Assembly: GCF_008801835.1 (NCBI RefSeq)
Contig: NZ_VZOW01000023.1
Span: 23,790-87,789 of the forward strand
Length of the DNA stretch: 64,000 nt
Source: Cupriavidus pauculus
GTDB taxonomy: Bacteria > Pseudomonadota > Gammaproteobacteria > Burkholderiales > Burkholderiaceae
Direction: 5' to 3'
The notes below the pieces were generated by a model, which was given only the letters and a program-made list of their open reading frames with translations, was not told where the DNA came from and did no database searches. How positions within the stretch are numbered: position 1 is the first letter of the stretch; each line of letters begins with the position of its first letter. The position numbers and the translations under genes were made by a program. Shown piece after piece: positions 26,543 to 36,003 of this stretch.

Positions 26543-27709
26543 TCAGCGGATCACCTGGTTGCTGCTGCTCATCAGCATAATCTTCATTGCAGCAGAGCCC
26601 ATGGCCGCGCCAAAGCGCTTGGCCACCCGCTCGGCAATGTTCTCCTTCACCGTGTAGTCGACGATGTCTTCGGCCTTGAACAGGTCGCGCGCCACGTAGT
26701 CGGCGTTGCCCAGGCCGTCGGCCAGACCCAATTCCACGGCGCGCTCGCCAGACCAGAACAGCCCGGAGAACATTTCCGGATCGTTCTTGAGCCGATCACC
26801 GCGGCCTTCCTTGACCACATTGATGAACTGCTGATGGATTTCCTTGAGCATCGATTCCGCGTACGCCTTCTGGCGCGGCACCTGCGCCGAGAACGGATCG
26901 AGCATCCCCTTGTTGGCGCCGGACGTGTACAGCCGGCGCTCGATGCCGAGCTTGTCCATCAGGCCCGTGAAACCAAATCCGTCCATCAGCACGCCGATCG
27001 ATCCGACGATGCTTGCCTTGTCGACATAGATCTTGTCGGCCGCGGCCGCCACGTAATAGCCGCCCGAAGCGCACATTTCTTCCACTACGACGTAGAACGG
27101 CTTATCCGGGTAGATCTTGCGCAAACGGTGCACTTCATCGTTGATCATGCCAGCCTGAACCGGCGAGCCGCCAGGTGAATTGATCTTCAGGATCACGCCG
27201 GCAGCGCTGGCATCGGCGAAGGCCGCTTGCAGCGAGGCGTTGATCGACTCCGCACTGGCCGGCGTGCCGGCGGCAATTTCGCCGTCCAGCGTGACCATGG
27301 CCGTGTGGCGGCCGGTTGTGCTGGTCAGCGCATCGCCCTTGAAATCGATCACAGCAAACACGATCAGGCCGATGATCGCGAGACCTACGAGGCGAAAGAA
27401 GATCTTCCAGCGCCGCGCCGCGCGCTGCTCGCGCAGGCTGGCCATCAATACCTTTTCGAGAACGTCCCGCTCCCATCCGCCCGCGGCTTGACCGCCGACC
27501 GGCCCGGGCGCCTTGCCGGACATCCGTGCACGGCGCTCCTCGGCTTCGCGGCGCGCGGCGGCGTCGCCCGCCTTCAGATCGTGCTCCAAGGGGTAGTCCG
27601 CGTGCTGCACCGTCTCCAGCTTCTCGCCGCTTGCGGCGCGCTCCGAGGCGTTCTCGTCCGATTGACCCGGAGGATTGGATTGCGATGGCGGTTTTTGCTG
27701 TTCTGTCAT
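26543..27709 (-). CDS. sppA: S49 family peptidase (SppA-like)
   Basis: A 388-residue membrane protease of the signal-peptide-peptidase A family, which degrades cleaved signal peptides. After a hydrophilic cytoplasmic N-terminus of about 95 residues comes one membrane segment (LVGLAIIGLIVFAVIDF), then a single S49 domain with the catalytic serine in EMCASGGYYVA and the lysine in YVDKASIVGSIGV. It is the short, single-domain form. It is last in the rluC-gph-Rieske-sppA run, 39 bases after the Rieske gene. Confidence 0.9.
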   Translation of the reverse strand: MTEQQKPPSQSNPPGQSDENASERAASGEKLETVQHADYPLEHDLKAGDAAARREAEERRARMSGKAPGPVGGQAAGGWERDVLEKVLMASLREQRAARRWKIFFRLVGLAIIGLIVFAVIDFKGDALTSTTGRHTAMVTLDGEIAAGTPASAESINASLQAAFADASAAGVILKINSPGGSPVQAGMINDEVHRLRKIYPDKPFYVVVEEMCASGGYYVAAAADKIYVDKASIVGSIGVLMDGFGFTGLMDKLGIERRLYTSGANKGMLDPFSAQVPRQKAYAESMLKEIHQQFINVVKEGRGDRLKNDPEMFSGLFWSGERAVELGLADGLGNADYVARDLFKAEDIVDYTVKENIAERVAKRFGAAMGSAAMKIMLMSSSNQVIR

Positions 27710-27748
27710 GCAAGTGAACTCAAATGTCAGACGACAAACCCGATCCCG

Positions 27749-28132
27749 CTAATCGGCATCGGGTGGAAAAAAAGGCGCCTCGGGGAACCAGAACACAGCC
27801 CCCTCGATTTCCTCGACTCGGAGTTTCGCCAACGTGGCGCCACGGCATGGACCGCTCACGCAAAGGCCGGTATCGGGCGCGTACGTCGCGCCATGTGTCG
27901 CGCACATCAAGTATAGGCCCGCGCTATCGAAGAACTGCCCTTCCTGCCAATCCAGTTCCATCGGAACATGTGCGCACTGGTTCAGATAGCCGTGGACCGC
28001 ACCGTCGTATCGGATCACAAATGCGCTGATTTCGCGCGATCCGAACCGAACGGCAAACCTGACGCCGGCGCCGCCGTCGACCAAAACCTCGGCGGCGCAC
28101 AGATGACGCGCCCCGTGCTGCATGTCAGGCAT
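27749..28132 (-). CDS. Small Rieske [2Fe-2S] protein
   Basis: A 127-residue single-domain Rieske protein. The cluster ligands are present as C53-x-H55 (NQCAHVPMEL) and C77-x2-H80 (LMCATHGATY). There is no signal or membrane segment, so it is a cytoplasmic ferredoxin-like protein; partner and role are unknown. The ATG at 28132 overlaps the end of the phosphatase gene by 8 bases; an ATG at 28123 is equally possible. Confidence 0.85.
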   Translation of the reverse strand: MPDMQHGARHLCAAEVLVDGGAGVRFAVRFGSREISAFVIRYDGAVHGYLNQCAHVPMELDWQEGQFFDSAGLYLMCATHGATYAPDTGLCVSGPCRGATLAKLRVEEIEGAVFWFPEAPFFPPDAD

Positions 28133-28784
28133 GTTCGAGCAGCCAGGCCTGGAGATCGGCAATGGATGTGGCGCAATGCACGGGCGACATTGCGCGCAGC
28201 GAATCGGCGGGGTGGGCGCCGTAGCAAACCCCCAGCCCCTGCGCGCCGGCATTCTGCGCCATTTGCAGGTCGTGCGTGGTATCGCCGATCATCACCGTAC
28301 GACCGATATCCTGGCCGAGCTCGCGCGTAAGCTCGTGGAGCATGGCCGGGTGTGGCTTGGAAAACGTCTCGTCGGCGCAACGGGTGGCGTCGAACAGCTG
28401 GCCGAGGCCGGTGCTGGCCAGCGCGCGCTCGAGTCCCACGCGCGTCTTGCCCGTCGCCACACCGAGGAAATAATGCTCGGTATGCAGCGCCTCCTGCATC
28501 TCGCGCACGCCGGGAAACAACACCAATTCGGCATCGCGGGTCAGGAAGTGATAGCGATAGCGCTCGGCAAGCCGCGGATAATCGGCGGGATCGAGCGTCG
28601 GCACGGCATATGACAGCGCATCCTTCAGTCCCAGCCCGATGACATGGCTGGCCGCGCTGTCATCCGGCACCGGCAGCCCAAGGTCGCGGCTGGCCAGTTG
28701 AATACATTTGGCGATAGTAGGCGTGGAATCCATGAGGGTTCCATCCCAGTCGAACACGATCAGGTCGAAGCGCTGCCTGGCCAT
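28125..28784 (-). CDS. gph: HAD phosphatase, phosphoglycolate phosphatase-like
   Basis: A 219-residue HAD hydrolase with motif I VFDWDGTLMDST, a cap region, motif III around GVATGKTRVG and SKPHPAML, and motif IV IGDTTHDLQMA. This layout fits phosphoglycolate phosphatase or the related GmhB/YjjG-like enzymes; the substrate cannot be fixed from sequence. It lies 57 bases after rluC and overlaps the Rieske gene. Confidence 0.85.
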   Translation of the reverse strand: MARQRFDLIVFDWDGTLMDSTPTIAKCIQLASRDLGLPVPDDSAASHVIGLGLKDALSYAVPTLDPADYPRLAERYRYHFLTRDAELVLFPGVREMQEALHTEHYFLGVATGKTRVGLERALASTGLGQLFDATRCADETFSKPHPAMLHELTRELGQDIGRTVMIGDTTHDLQMAQNAGAQGLGVCYGAHPADSLRAMSPVHCATSIADLQAWLLEHA

Positions 28785-28841
28785 TGAGGTCCTTGGTCGA
28801 TGCGAAAAATGTGACTGCTACAGCGCGGCAAATGCGGTCTA

Positions 28842-29843
28842 TCAAGACGCGTCGCCGAGTTGCTGCAATTGTTGCAGAAAATCAACACATTCGGCGGGCA
28901 GTGTCGCCGACACGGTGATGGGCTCGCCGGTGGCCGGGTGCGTAAAGGTCAGGCGGTGCGCGTGCAGGAACATCCGTTTGATACCGGGTCGCGCGCCACT
29001 GCGCGACAGCGCCTTGTTGAGCGCAAAGTCGCCGTACTTGTCGTCGCCGACGATCGGAAATCCGCTGGATTGCAAATGCACGCGAATTTGATGCGTGCGC
29101 CCGGTTTTCAGTTCGGCTTCCAGCAACGTATATCCCTGGAAAGCTTTCACTCGGTTGAAAACGGTATGTGACGGCAAGCCATCCGCCTGCACGCGTACGC
29201 GGCGCTCCCCTTCGGGCGTGCTGTATTTGAATAAGGGCAACTTCACATGCTGGCGGGCATTCGGAAACTCCCCCGCGACACAGGCGAAATATCGCTTGTC
29301 CATGGCGTTGCCGCGGATCTGCTCGTGCAGGTTGACCAGCGCGGCACGTTTCTTGGCCAATACCAGGACGCCGGACGTTTCCCGATCCAGGCGGTGCACC
29401 AGTTCCAGGAATTTTGCTTCGGGACGGCTGCGGCGCAGTTGTTCGATGACGCCGAAAGCCACGCCCGACCCGCCATGCACCGCAACGCCCGCGGGCTTGT
29501 CGATCACCAGCAACTGGGCATCCTCGAACAGGATCGGAAATTCGCCGGTCGGCACGAACTGGGCCGATTCGGCCGGCTTTTCCGCCACGCGCATCGGCGG
29601 AATCCGGACAATATCACCCAACTGCAAACGATAGGTTGCGTCTATGCGTCCCTTGTTCACGCGTACCTCGCCCGAGCGCAAGACGCGGTAGATATGGCTT
29701 TTAGGTACGCCCTTGGCAACCTTCAACAGAAAGTTGTCGATGCGCTGCCCTTCGGATTTTTCGTCGACCGTGACATACGCCACCTGGAGGCCGCTGGGGC
29801 GCGAATGCGGCTCCGTTTCAATTTGATGGCGTAACTCATTCAT
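28842..29843 (-). CDS. rluC: 23S rRNA pseudouridine synthase RluC
   Basis: RluC makes pseudouridines at 23S positions 955, 2504 and 2580 in E. coli. The 333-residue protein has an N-terminal S4 domain (RIDNFLLKVAKGVPKSHIYR) and the catalytic aspartate D153 in LVHRLDRETSGVLVLA. I start at the ATG at 29843, where the family N-terminus begins; the frame continues upstream without similarity. It is divergent from rne, a conserved pairing. RluD or another RluA-family member cannot be wholly excluded, but neighbourhood with rne favours RluC. Confidence 0.9.
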   Translation of the reverse strand: MNELRHQIETEPHSRPSGLQVAYVTVDEKSEGQRIDNFLLKVAKGVPKSHIYRVLRSGEVRVNKGRIDATYRLQLGDIVRIPPMRVAEKPAESAQFVPTGEFPILFEDAQLLVIDKPAGVAVHGGSGVAFGVIEQLRRSRPEAKFLELVHRLDRETSGVLVLAKKRAALVNLHEQIRGNAMDKRYFACVAGEFPNARQHVKLPLFKYSTPEGERRVRVQADGLPSHTVFNRVKAFQGYTLLEAELKTGRTHQIRVHLQSSGFPIVGDDKYGDFALNKALSRSGARPGIKRMFLHAHRLTFTHPATGEPITVSATLPAECVDFLQQLQQLGDAS

Positions 29844-30824
29844 TTTCAATATAATTTCCCGGCCGTTCCCGGCCAAAGACCGGTGACGCACGACCTGTGT
29901 AGCGATGTTTGGCGCGAACCCGATCGAAATGCCAGCCATATTTGCGGCAATCCGATCCGGAACATGCAGGGTCCCAGACGTTGTCTTGGGTATTCCCACC
30001 AGTATTCGCGCAAGATTTCGCATTTTACACTTCGGGTTGCCATCGACCCGGCCCGTTTTCCGCATGTTGCGTACCCCGCAGGCGCGAAATGGGCAAATGG
30101 TGGCAATCAGCAGCACGCACGCGCCGCACCGATCCGCAGGAAGTCGCCCAGAGGCGGCTTCGGCAAACCATCGGCCGGCACGTGGGAACTGAGTGTTCAG
30201 GTAGAAAAGAATTCAATGTGGATGCCAGACAGAGGCATCCACATCGGTGAGAGAAGACCGCCCGCACCGGGAATCGGTGCCGGCTCGGCAGGCACCCCTG
30301 CCAACTGACCTGAAGTATCGGCCGCAATCATCGCCATTCGACGTATTTTGTCGAACCGGCACCGGCGCCCGGACGCAGAACGCCAACAAGCCGCGGCGCG
30401 CCCGTCAGCGGACAGGTCAGTTTGGTGCGGGGCATTGCGCCTGCCGCGTCCGGATTACTTGCTCTTTGACGCGTCCTGGCTGTCCCGCCCGGCCGCGATG
30501 GGAAGCGAAGCTTGTGCCGATGGCACGGCCCGCTGCATCTCGTCGCCCGGCATGCCGACATCCGCCGGAAGTCGCTGTATCAGGAGCAGTGCCCATTTGC
30601 CCTCTCCCGACCCAGCGGACCGTCCGCAGTCTTTGCGGATGGCCAGTACGCCGACAGCCTCTCCTTTCACCCGCGCCCCGCCGGCAACTGCGTTGTAGTA
30701 CGCACCGGCATCATCGGCAATTCTCCCGCCCTCGCTCACTTTCCTCGCGTGCTCCCTGGACCGTCGCGGGCATGAACCACTCATGACCCATTGGCCGCCC
30801 GCGACATTGAAGTGAGGTATTGCG
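29844..30824. other. Long gene-free leader between rluC and rne
   Basis: About 980 bases hold no supportable gene; open frames here lack codon-pattern or family support. The region probably contains both divergent promoters and a long 5' leader for rne. Visible structure includes a perfect 11-bp hairpin at 30216-30244 and a weaker imperfect hairpin near 29967-29990. In E. coli the rne leader is long and folded and mediates autoregulation. Confidence 0.6.
30216..30244 (+). promoter_or_regulatory. Perfect hairpin in the rne leader
   Basis: ATGTGGATGCC pairs perfectly with GGCATCCACAT around the 7-base loop AGACAGA. There is no T-run after it on the plus strand, so it is not a standard terminator for rne; it may be an RNA structure within the leader. 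Confidence 0.55.
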
Positions 30825-33800
30825 ATGAAACGCATGCTGTTCAACGCGACGCAGCAAGAGGAGTTGCGCGTCGCCATTGTCGATGGTCAGAAACTGATCG
30901 ATATCGACATCGAAACTGCCGGGCGCGAACAGCGCAAAGGCAATATTTACAAAGGCGTCATTACCCGCATCGAGCCGTCGCTGGAGGCCTGCTTCGTCAA
31001 TTACGGCGAAGAACGCCACGGTTTCCTGCCGTTCAAGGAAGTGGCCCGCGCCTACTTCAAGGATGGCGTGGACGTGCGCAACGCACGCATCCAGGACGCG
31101 CTGCACGAAGGCCAGGAACTGATCGTCCAGGTGGAGAAGGAAGAGCGCGGCAACAAGGGCGCCGCCCTGACCACGTTCATCTCGCTGGCCGGACGCTATC
31201 TGGTGCTGATGCCGAACAACCCGCGCGGCGGTGGCGTTTCGCGCCGCATCGAGGGCGAGGACCGCCAGGAACTGCGCGAAACCATGGCGCAGCTGCAAGT
31301 GCCGGACGGCATGAGCATCATCGCGCGCACGGCGGGCATCGGACGTGCGGCCGAAGAGCTGCAGTGGGATCTGAACTACCTGCTGCAGTTGTGGAAGGCC
31401 ATCGACGGCGCCGCCGGCGACAACAAGGCCCCGCTGCTGATCTATCTGGAATCGAGCCTGGTGATTCGCGCCATCCGCGACTACTTCCAGCCCGATATCG
31501 GCGAGATCCTGATCGATACCGACGAGATCCACGAGCAGGCCCGCGCCTTCATGAGCGTGGTAATGCCGGACAACCTGAACCGCGTGAAGAAGTACCGGGA
31601 CGACGTGCCCCTCTTCTCGCGCTTCCAGATCGAACATCAGATCGAGTCGGCTTATTCGCGCATGGTCATGCTGCCTTCGGGCGGCGCCATCGTGATCGAC
31701 CACACCGAAGCGCTGGTGTCCGTCGACGTGAACTCGGCTCGCGCCACCAAGGGCGCCGATATCGAGGAAACGGCACTGCGCACGAACCTCGAGGCCGCCG
31801 ACGAAATCGCCCGCCAGTTGCGCCTGCGCGATCTGGGCGGCCTGATCGTGATCGACTTTATCGACATGGAATCCGGCAAGGCCCAGAAGGACGTGGAAAC
31901 GCGCCTGAAGGACGCGCTGCGCCACGATCGCGCCCGCGTGCAAATGGGCAAGATCAGCCGTTTCGGCCTGATGGAGCTGTCGCGTCAGCGCCTGCGTCCG
32001 TCGCTGTCCGAGGGCTCGCACATCACTTGCCCGCGCTGCAACGGCACGGGCCATATCCGTGATACCGAATCGTCCGCCCTGCAGGTGCTGCGCATCATCC
32101 AGGAAGAGGCGATGAAGGAAAACACGGCCGCCATCCACTGCCAGGTGCCGGTGGAAGTGGCCGCTTTCCTGCTGAACGAGAAGCGCCAGGACATCAACCT
32201 GATCGAACTGCGTTTCAAGGTGAACGTGCTGCTGATTCCGAACAAGCATCTGGAAACGCCGCACTACAAGCTCGAACGCCTGCGTCACGACGATCCGCGC
32301 CTGGAAGAATCGACCGCCAGCTATCGCATGGCCGAGGCGGCCGCGAAGGAACTGGAAGCGGACACCAGCTACAGCAGCCGCAAGAAGGAAGATGCACGGC
32401 CCCGCCAGGAAGCCGCCGTCAAGGGCATCACGCCCGACGCGCCGGCGCCGGTGTCGGTGCCGCGGCCGGAGCGCGCCGCGCGTCCGGAAGCTGCCGCCGC
32501 CCGTCCTGCCCCGGCCACCCAGCCGGTCAGCGGTGGCGGTTTCATGGCGTGGCTGAAGGGCCTGTTTGGCGTCAAGCCGGCTGAAACGCCGGTGGCCGAG
32601 CCGGTCAAGCCTGCTGAAACCTCCTCGCGCGGCGAAGGCCGCCAGGGTCGCGGCGAGCGCAGCCAACGAGGCGAGCGTGGCGACAGCCGTCAGGGCCGTG
32701 GCGACCGTTCGGAGCGTGGCGAGCGTGCTGAGCGCGGCGACCGGGCCGAACGTGGCGAACGCGCAGAGCGTGGCGAACGTGGCGATCGCAGCGAGCGCCA
32801 GGGCCGTGGCCAGCGTGGCGAACGTGCCGAGCAAACCCGTGGCGAGTCGCAGCGCGGCGAGCCGCGCGAGCAACGCGAACCTCGGGAGCAGCGTGAGCCC
32901 CGCGAACCGCGTGGCGAACGCCAGCCGCGCGCCCCGCGCGAGGCTCAGCCGGCTCCGGCGGTGACCGCCCCGGCGGCCGAAGGCCGTCAGGAAGCCCGAC
33001 GCGAACGCAACCAGGAACGCCGCGAACGTCAACGCGAGCGACAGCGCGAACGCGCAGAGTCGCGCGAAGACGGCTTGAATGCAGACGAATCCGCGCCGCA
33101 AACGTCGTTTGAAGCCGCGCAAGCCGCACCGGCAGCGTTGACGGCCATCGACGTACCGGCCGGCGCGGAAAATCTGGAAGCCGTGGCCGAGACCGGCGAA
33201 GTCGAAGAGCGTCGCCGCCGCAATCGTCGCGGTCGCAATCGCTATCGTCGCGAGCGCGAAGACGGCACGCAGGATCTGGAAGTCAACGAAAGCAATCTGG
33301 CCGAAGTCAGCGCTGGCGTGACCGAATCAGAAGCGGAATCGGCCGCCTCGCCCGCCATTGTGGCCGAGCAGCCTGTCCAGGCTCCGGTAGCGGAACCGGC
33401 GCCTCAGGCCGCCACGCAGCCGAAGCCCGCCGAGGTGACGGCCGAGGTTCAGGCCGCGCCAGTCGCCATCGTAGCGACGCCGGTGCAGACGTCGACGGTC
33501 GAGCAGGCCGAGCCGGTTGCGGCACCCGCAGTGGCCGAGCCGGTGTTCGCCGCCGTGGCCACGCCCGAAGCCGCCCCGGTTGTGCCTCCCGCCCCCGTGG
33601 AAACGGAAACGGCTGCGGCCATCGCGCCGGTGGAAGCCCAGCCGCACGTGGCGACCGCTCCGGCAATCCCGGAACCGGTTGCCGTGACGCCCGTGGCGAC
33701 GCCGACGTCGGTCCCGGCTGTCGAAGCGCCTGTCGCGGTGGCAAGCGCCGCCGCGCCGGTGGACCTGAACGCGACCGCGCTTGAGCCGATGTTGGCCGCG

Positions 33801-33986
33801 GCCGGCCTTGAATGGGTCCGTACCGACAGCGACAAGCTGCGCGCCGCCCAGGAAGCTTCGGCCCGCATTGCGCCGGCGCCCCGCGTCCCGCGCGAACGCA
33901 AGCCGCTGCCGCCGCTGCCGGAAGGCCCGATGATCCTGGTCGAAACCGGCGGCCAGCGTCAGGAAGCCGCGCAGCAACAGCAATAA
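30825..33986 (+). CDS. rne: Ribonuclease E
   Basis: RNase E is the main mRNA-decay and rRNA-processing endonuclease and scaffold of the degradosome. The 1053-residue protein opens MKRMLFNATQQEELRVAIVD, has the S1 domain with RKGNIYKGVITRIEPSLEACFV in part, the catalytic DNase-like site (VSVDVNSARATKG and LIVIDFIDME) and the zinc-link motif CPRCNGTGH. The C-terminal half is disordered: an Arg/Gly/Glu repeat block at about residues 600-750, then an Ala/Pro/Val-rich stretch, ending in a conserved LEWVRTDSDK motif near residue 1000. A GAGGT ribosome binding site precedes the ATG. Confidence 0.96.
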   Translation: MKRMLFNATQQEELRVAIVDGQKLIDIDIETAGREQRKGNIYKGVITRIEPSLEACFVNYGEERHGFLPFKEVARAYFKDGVDVRNARIQDALHEGQELIVQVEKEERGNKGAALTTFISLAGRYLVLMPNNPRGGGVSRRIEGEDRQELRETMAQLQVPDGMSIIARTAGIGRAAEELQWDLNYLLQLWKAIDGAAGDNKAPLLIYLESSLVIRAIRDYFQPDIGEILIDTDEIHEQARAFMSVVMPDNLNRVKKYRDDVPLFSRFQIEHQIESAYSRMVMLPSGGAIVIDHTEALVSVDVNSARATKGADIEETALRTNLEAADEIARQLRLRDLGGLIVIDFIDMESGKAQKDVETRLKDALRHDRARVQMGKISRFGLMELSRQRLRPSLSEGSHITCPRCNGTGHIRDTESSALQVLRIIQEEAMKENTAAIHCQVPVEVAAFLLNEKRQDINLIELRFKVNVLLIPNKHLETPHYKLERLRHDDPRLEESTASYRMAEAAAKELEADTSYSSRKKEDARPRQEAAVKGITPDAPAPVSVPRPERAARPEAAAARPAPATQPVSGGGFMAWLKGLFGVKPAETPVAEPVKPAETSSRGEGRQGRGERSQRGERGDSRQGRGDRSERGERAERGDRAERGERAERGERGDRSERQGRGQRGERAEQTRGESQRGEPREQREPREQREPREPRGERQPRAPREAQPAPAVTAPAAEGRQEARRERNQERRERQRERQRERAESREDGLNADESAPQTSFEAAQAAPAALTAIDVPAGAENLEAVAETGEVEERRRRNRRGRNRYRREREDGTQDLEVNESNLAEVSAGVTESEAESAASPAIVAEQPVQAPVAEPAPQAATQPKPAEVTAEVQAAPVAIVATPVQTSTVEQAEPVAAPAVAEPVFAAVATPEAAPVVPPAPVETETAAAIAPVEAQPHVATAPAIPEPVAVTPVATPTSVPAVEAPVAVASAAAPVDLNATALEPMLAAAGLEWVRTDSDKLRAAQEASARIAPAPRVPRERKPLPPLPEGPMILVETGGQRQEAAQQQQ

Positions 33987-34007
33987 GGCGCTTCGGCGCT
34001 GACAGGC

Positions 34008-34040
34008 AAAAGGGACGGCAAATCGCCGTCCCTTTTTATT
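34008..34040 (+). terminator. Intrinsic terminator of rne
   Basis: AGGGACGGC pairs with GCCGTCCCT around a 5-base loop and is followed by TTTTATTT, 22 bases after the rne stop. Confidence 0.85.
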
Positions 34041-34219
34041 TGTCCCGCCAATTTGACGTGGAAGTCATATTCGCCAACTGTACCGGCAGCACGGCGGGCG
34101 ATCTGTCATCCCGGGCTAGCCGGCGCGGCGCACGGCAGAATCCCACACTCGGCTAGAATGGCAAGCAGACGGCCATCCACCCGGCGCCTTTGCGCTGGTT
34201 AGCCGCAGCCCCCTCTGCC

Positions 34220-35344
34220 ATGACCGATACTGTCATTCCGATTTTCGATTTGCGCGACCATCGATACAGATCGATGGTGCCGAGTATCCCTGCGCAGCTT
34301 CTTGCGCCGACGGGATTCATTGCCGACTCGCGCGGCCGGCCGCTCCATGACCTGCGCATTTCCGTGACCGATCGGTGCAACTTCCGCTGCGTGTACTGCA
34401 TGCCAAAGGAAGTTTTCGACAAGGATTACACCTTCCTGCCGCATTCCGAACTGCTCAGTTTCGAGGAAATCGAACGTGTGGCGCGCATTTTCGCGAGCCA
34501 GGGTGTCGAGAAAATCCGGCTGACCGGTGGCGAGCCGTTATTGCGCAAGAATATCGAGCGCCTTGTGGAAATGCTCGCGCGCATCGAAACCGCGTCCGGC
34601 AAACGGCTCGACCTGACGTTGACTACCAATGCATCGCTGTTGGCTCGAAAAGCCCGGTCGCTGCGCGACGCCGGCCTCACCCGCGTGACGGTCAGCCTCG
34701 ATGCCATTGACGACGGCACGTTCCGCACGATGAACGACGTCGACTTCGCCGTAAGCGACGTGTTGCACGGCATTGAAGTCGCACAGGCCGTGGGGCTTGC
34801 GCCAATCAAGGTCAATATGGTGGTCAAGCGCGGCACCAACGACCAGGAAATCGTGCCGATGGCGCGGCACTTTCGCCATAGCGGCATCATCGTCCGATTT
34901 ATCGAATTCATGGATGTCGGCGGCAGCAACCATTGGCAGATGGACGAAGTCTTGCCGTCGTCCGAGGTGGTTCGCCGCATTGGCGAAGTCTTCCCGCTGG
35001 AGCCTGTCGGTGCCAACTATTCGGGCGAAACCGCCCAACGATGGCGCTATCGCGACGGCGGCGGCGAGATCGGACTGATTTCGAGCGTTACGCATGCCTT
35101 CTGTGGCGACTGCAGCCGCATCCGGCTGTCCACCGAAGGCAAGTTGTACCTGTGTCTGTTTGCCACGGAAGGCTACGATCTCCGCGCCTTGCTGCGCGGT
35201 GATCGGAGCGATCTGGAAATCGGCAATGCCATTGCGCAAGTCTGGCAAGGTCGCACTGACAACTATTCCGAGCAACGCAGCGATCCAGCGGTCCGCGCGG
35301 CGCGTGCCGAAAGCAAGATCGAAATGTCGTATATCGGCGGATGA
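34220..35344 (+). CDS. moaA: GTP 3',8-cyclase MoaA
   Basis: A radical-SAM enzyme that converts GTP to the 3',8-cyclo intermediate in molybdenum cofactor synthesis. The 374-residue protein has the N-terminal cluster motif C53-x3-C57-x2-C60 (DRCNFRCVYCMP), the second-cluster cysteines in FCGDCSRIRL and LYLCLF, and the essential C-terminal Gly-Gly (SYIGG). I start at the ATG at 34220; the frame opens at a TTG 10 codons earlier. Its stop overlaps mobA (ATGA). Confidence 0.96.
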   Translation: MTDTVIPIFDLRDHRYRSMVPSIPAQLLAPTGFIADSRGRPLHDLRISVTDRCNFRCVYCMPKEVFDKDYTFLPHSELLSFEEIERVARIFASQGVEKIRLTGGEPLLRKNIERLVEMLARIETASGKRLDLTLTTNASLLARKARSLRDAGLTRVTVSLDAIDDGTFRTMNDVDFAVSDVLHGIEVAQAVGLAPIKVNMVVKRGTNDQEIVPMARHFRHSGIIVRFIEFMDVGGSNHWQMDEVLPSSEVVRRIGEVFPLEPVGANYSGETAQRWRYRDGGGEIGLISSVTHAFCGDCSRIRLSTEGKLYLCLFATEGYDLRALLRGDRSDLEIGNAIAQVWQGRTDNYSEQRSDPAVRAARAESKIEMSYIGG

Positions 35345-35952
35345 TTGCGCGCAACGACATTACCGGACTGATTCTGGCGGGCGGCCGCGGCAGCCGCATG
35401 GGCGGCGTCGACAAGGGACTGCAGACTTTCCACGGCACCCCGATGGTGCAGCACGTTCTGCAACGCCTGGCGCCACAAACCAGCGCCGTGCTGATCAACG
35501 CCAACCGGAACGTCGACCGCTACGCCATGTTCGGCGTACCCGTGGTTGCGGATGCCTTACCGGATTTCGCCGGCCCGCTGGCGGGCATGCTGGCGGGGCT
35601 GGATCAATGCACGACACGCTGGATCGTCACCGCACCGTGCGATACCCCCGATCTGCCAGTCGATCTCGTGGATCGCCTGGCGAGGGCTATCGAGACAGAA
35701 AAGGCCGAGGTGGCCGTCCCGGTCACGCTCGATGGCGATGGCAAGCGGCGCTTGCAGCCGGTGTTCTGCCTGATGCCGGCCACTGCAGGCAAAAGCCTGC
35801 GCGAATACGTCGCTACCGGACAGCGAAAGATCGAAACCTGGGTCACCGGCCTGCGGCTGGCGCAGGTGTTTTTCGAAGACGCCGCCGCGTTTGCCAACAT
35901 CAACACACTCAACGAGCTTCACAGGCACGAGACAACTGTCCGGCCGCGTTAG
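35341..35952 (+). CDS. mobA: Molybdenum cofactor guanylyltransferase
   Basis: MobA attaches GMP to molybdopterin to form the guanine dinucleotide cofactor used by DMSO reductase-family enzymes. The 203-residue protein has the nucleotidyltransferase signature ILAGGRGSRMGGVDKGL and the substrate region APCDTPDLP. The start overlaps the moaA stop by 4 bases. Its presence predicts at least one bis-MGD enzyme elsewhere in the genome. Confidence 0.94.
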   Translation: MIARNDITGLILAGGRGSRMGGVDKGLQTFHGTPMVQHVLQRLAPQTSAVLINANRNVDRYAMFGVPVVADALPDFAGPLAGMLAGLDQCTTRWIVTAPCDTPDLPVDLVDRLARAIETEKAEVAVPVTLDGDGKRRLQPVFCLMPATAGKSLREYVATGQRKIETWVTGLRLAQVFFEDAAAFANINTLNELHRHETTVRPR

Positions 35953-36003
35953 ACTCAACCTGGCCAATCCTGTCGCCACAATCCCGCTTCTTCCGCCCAA
36001 TCC

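Noticed and set aside
29848..29860. TATAAT/TATATT just upstream of rluC as its promoter
   Set aside because: It would place the transcript start at or after the rluC ATG, and no -35 is at the right distance.
29883..30308. Several 95-141 residue frames in the rne leader
   Set aside because: They overlap one another in three frames, lack ribosome sites and share no protein family.
30711..33122. An 803-residue open frame on the minus strand opposite rne
   Set aside because: It is antisense to a certain RNase E gene and results from the GC-rich, arginine-heavy codons; no family likeness or ribosome site.
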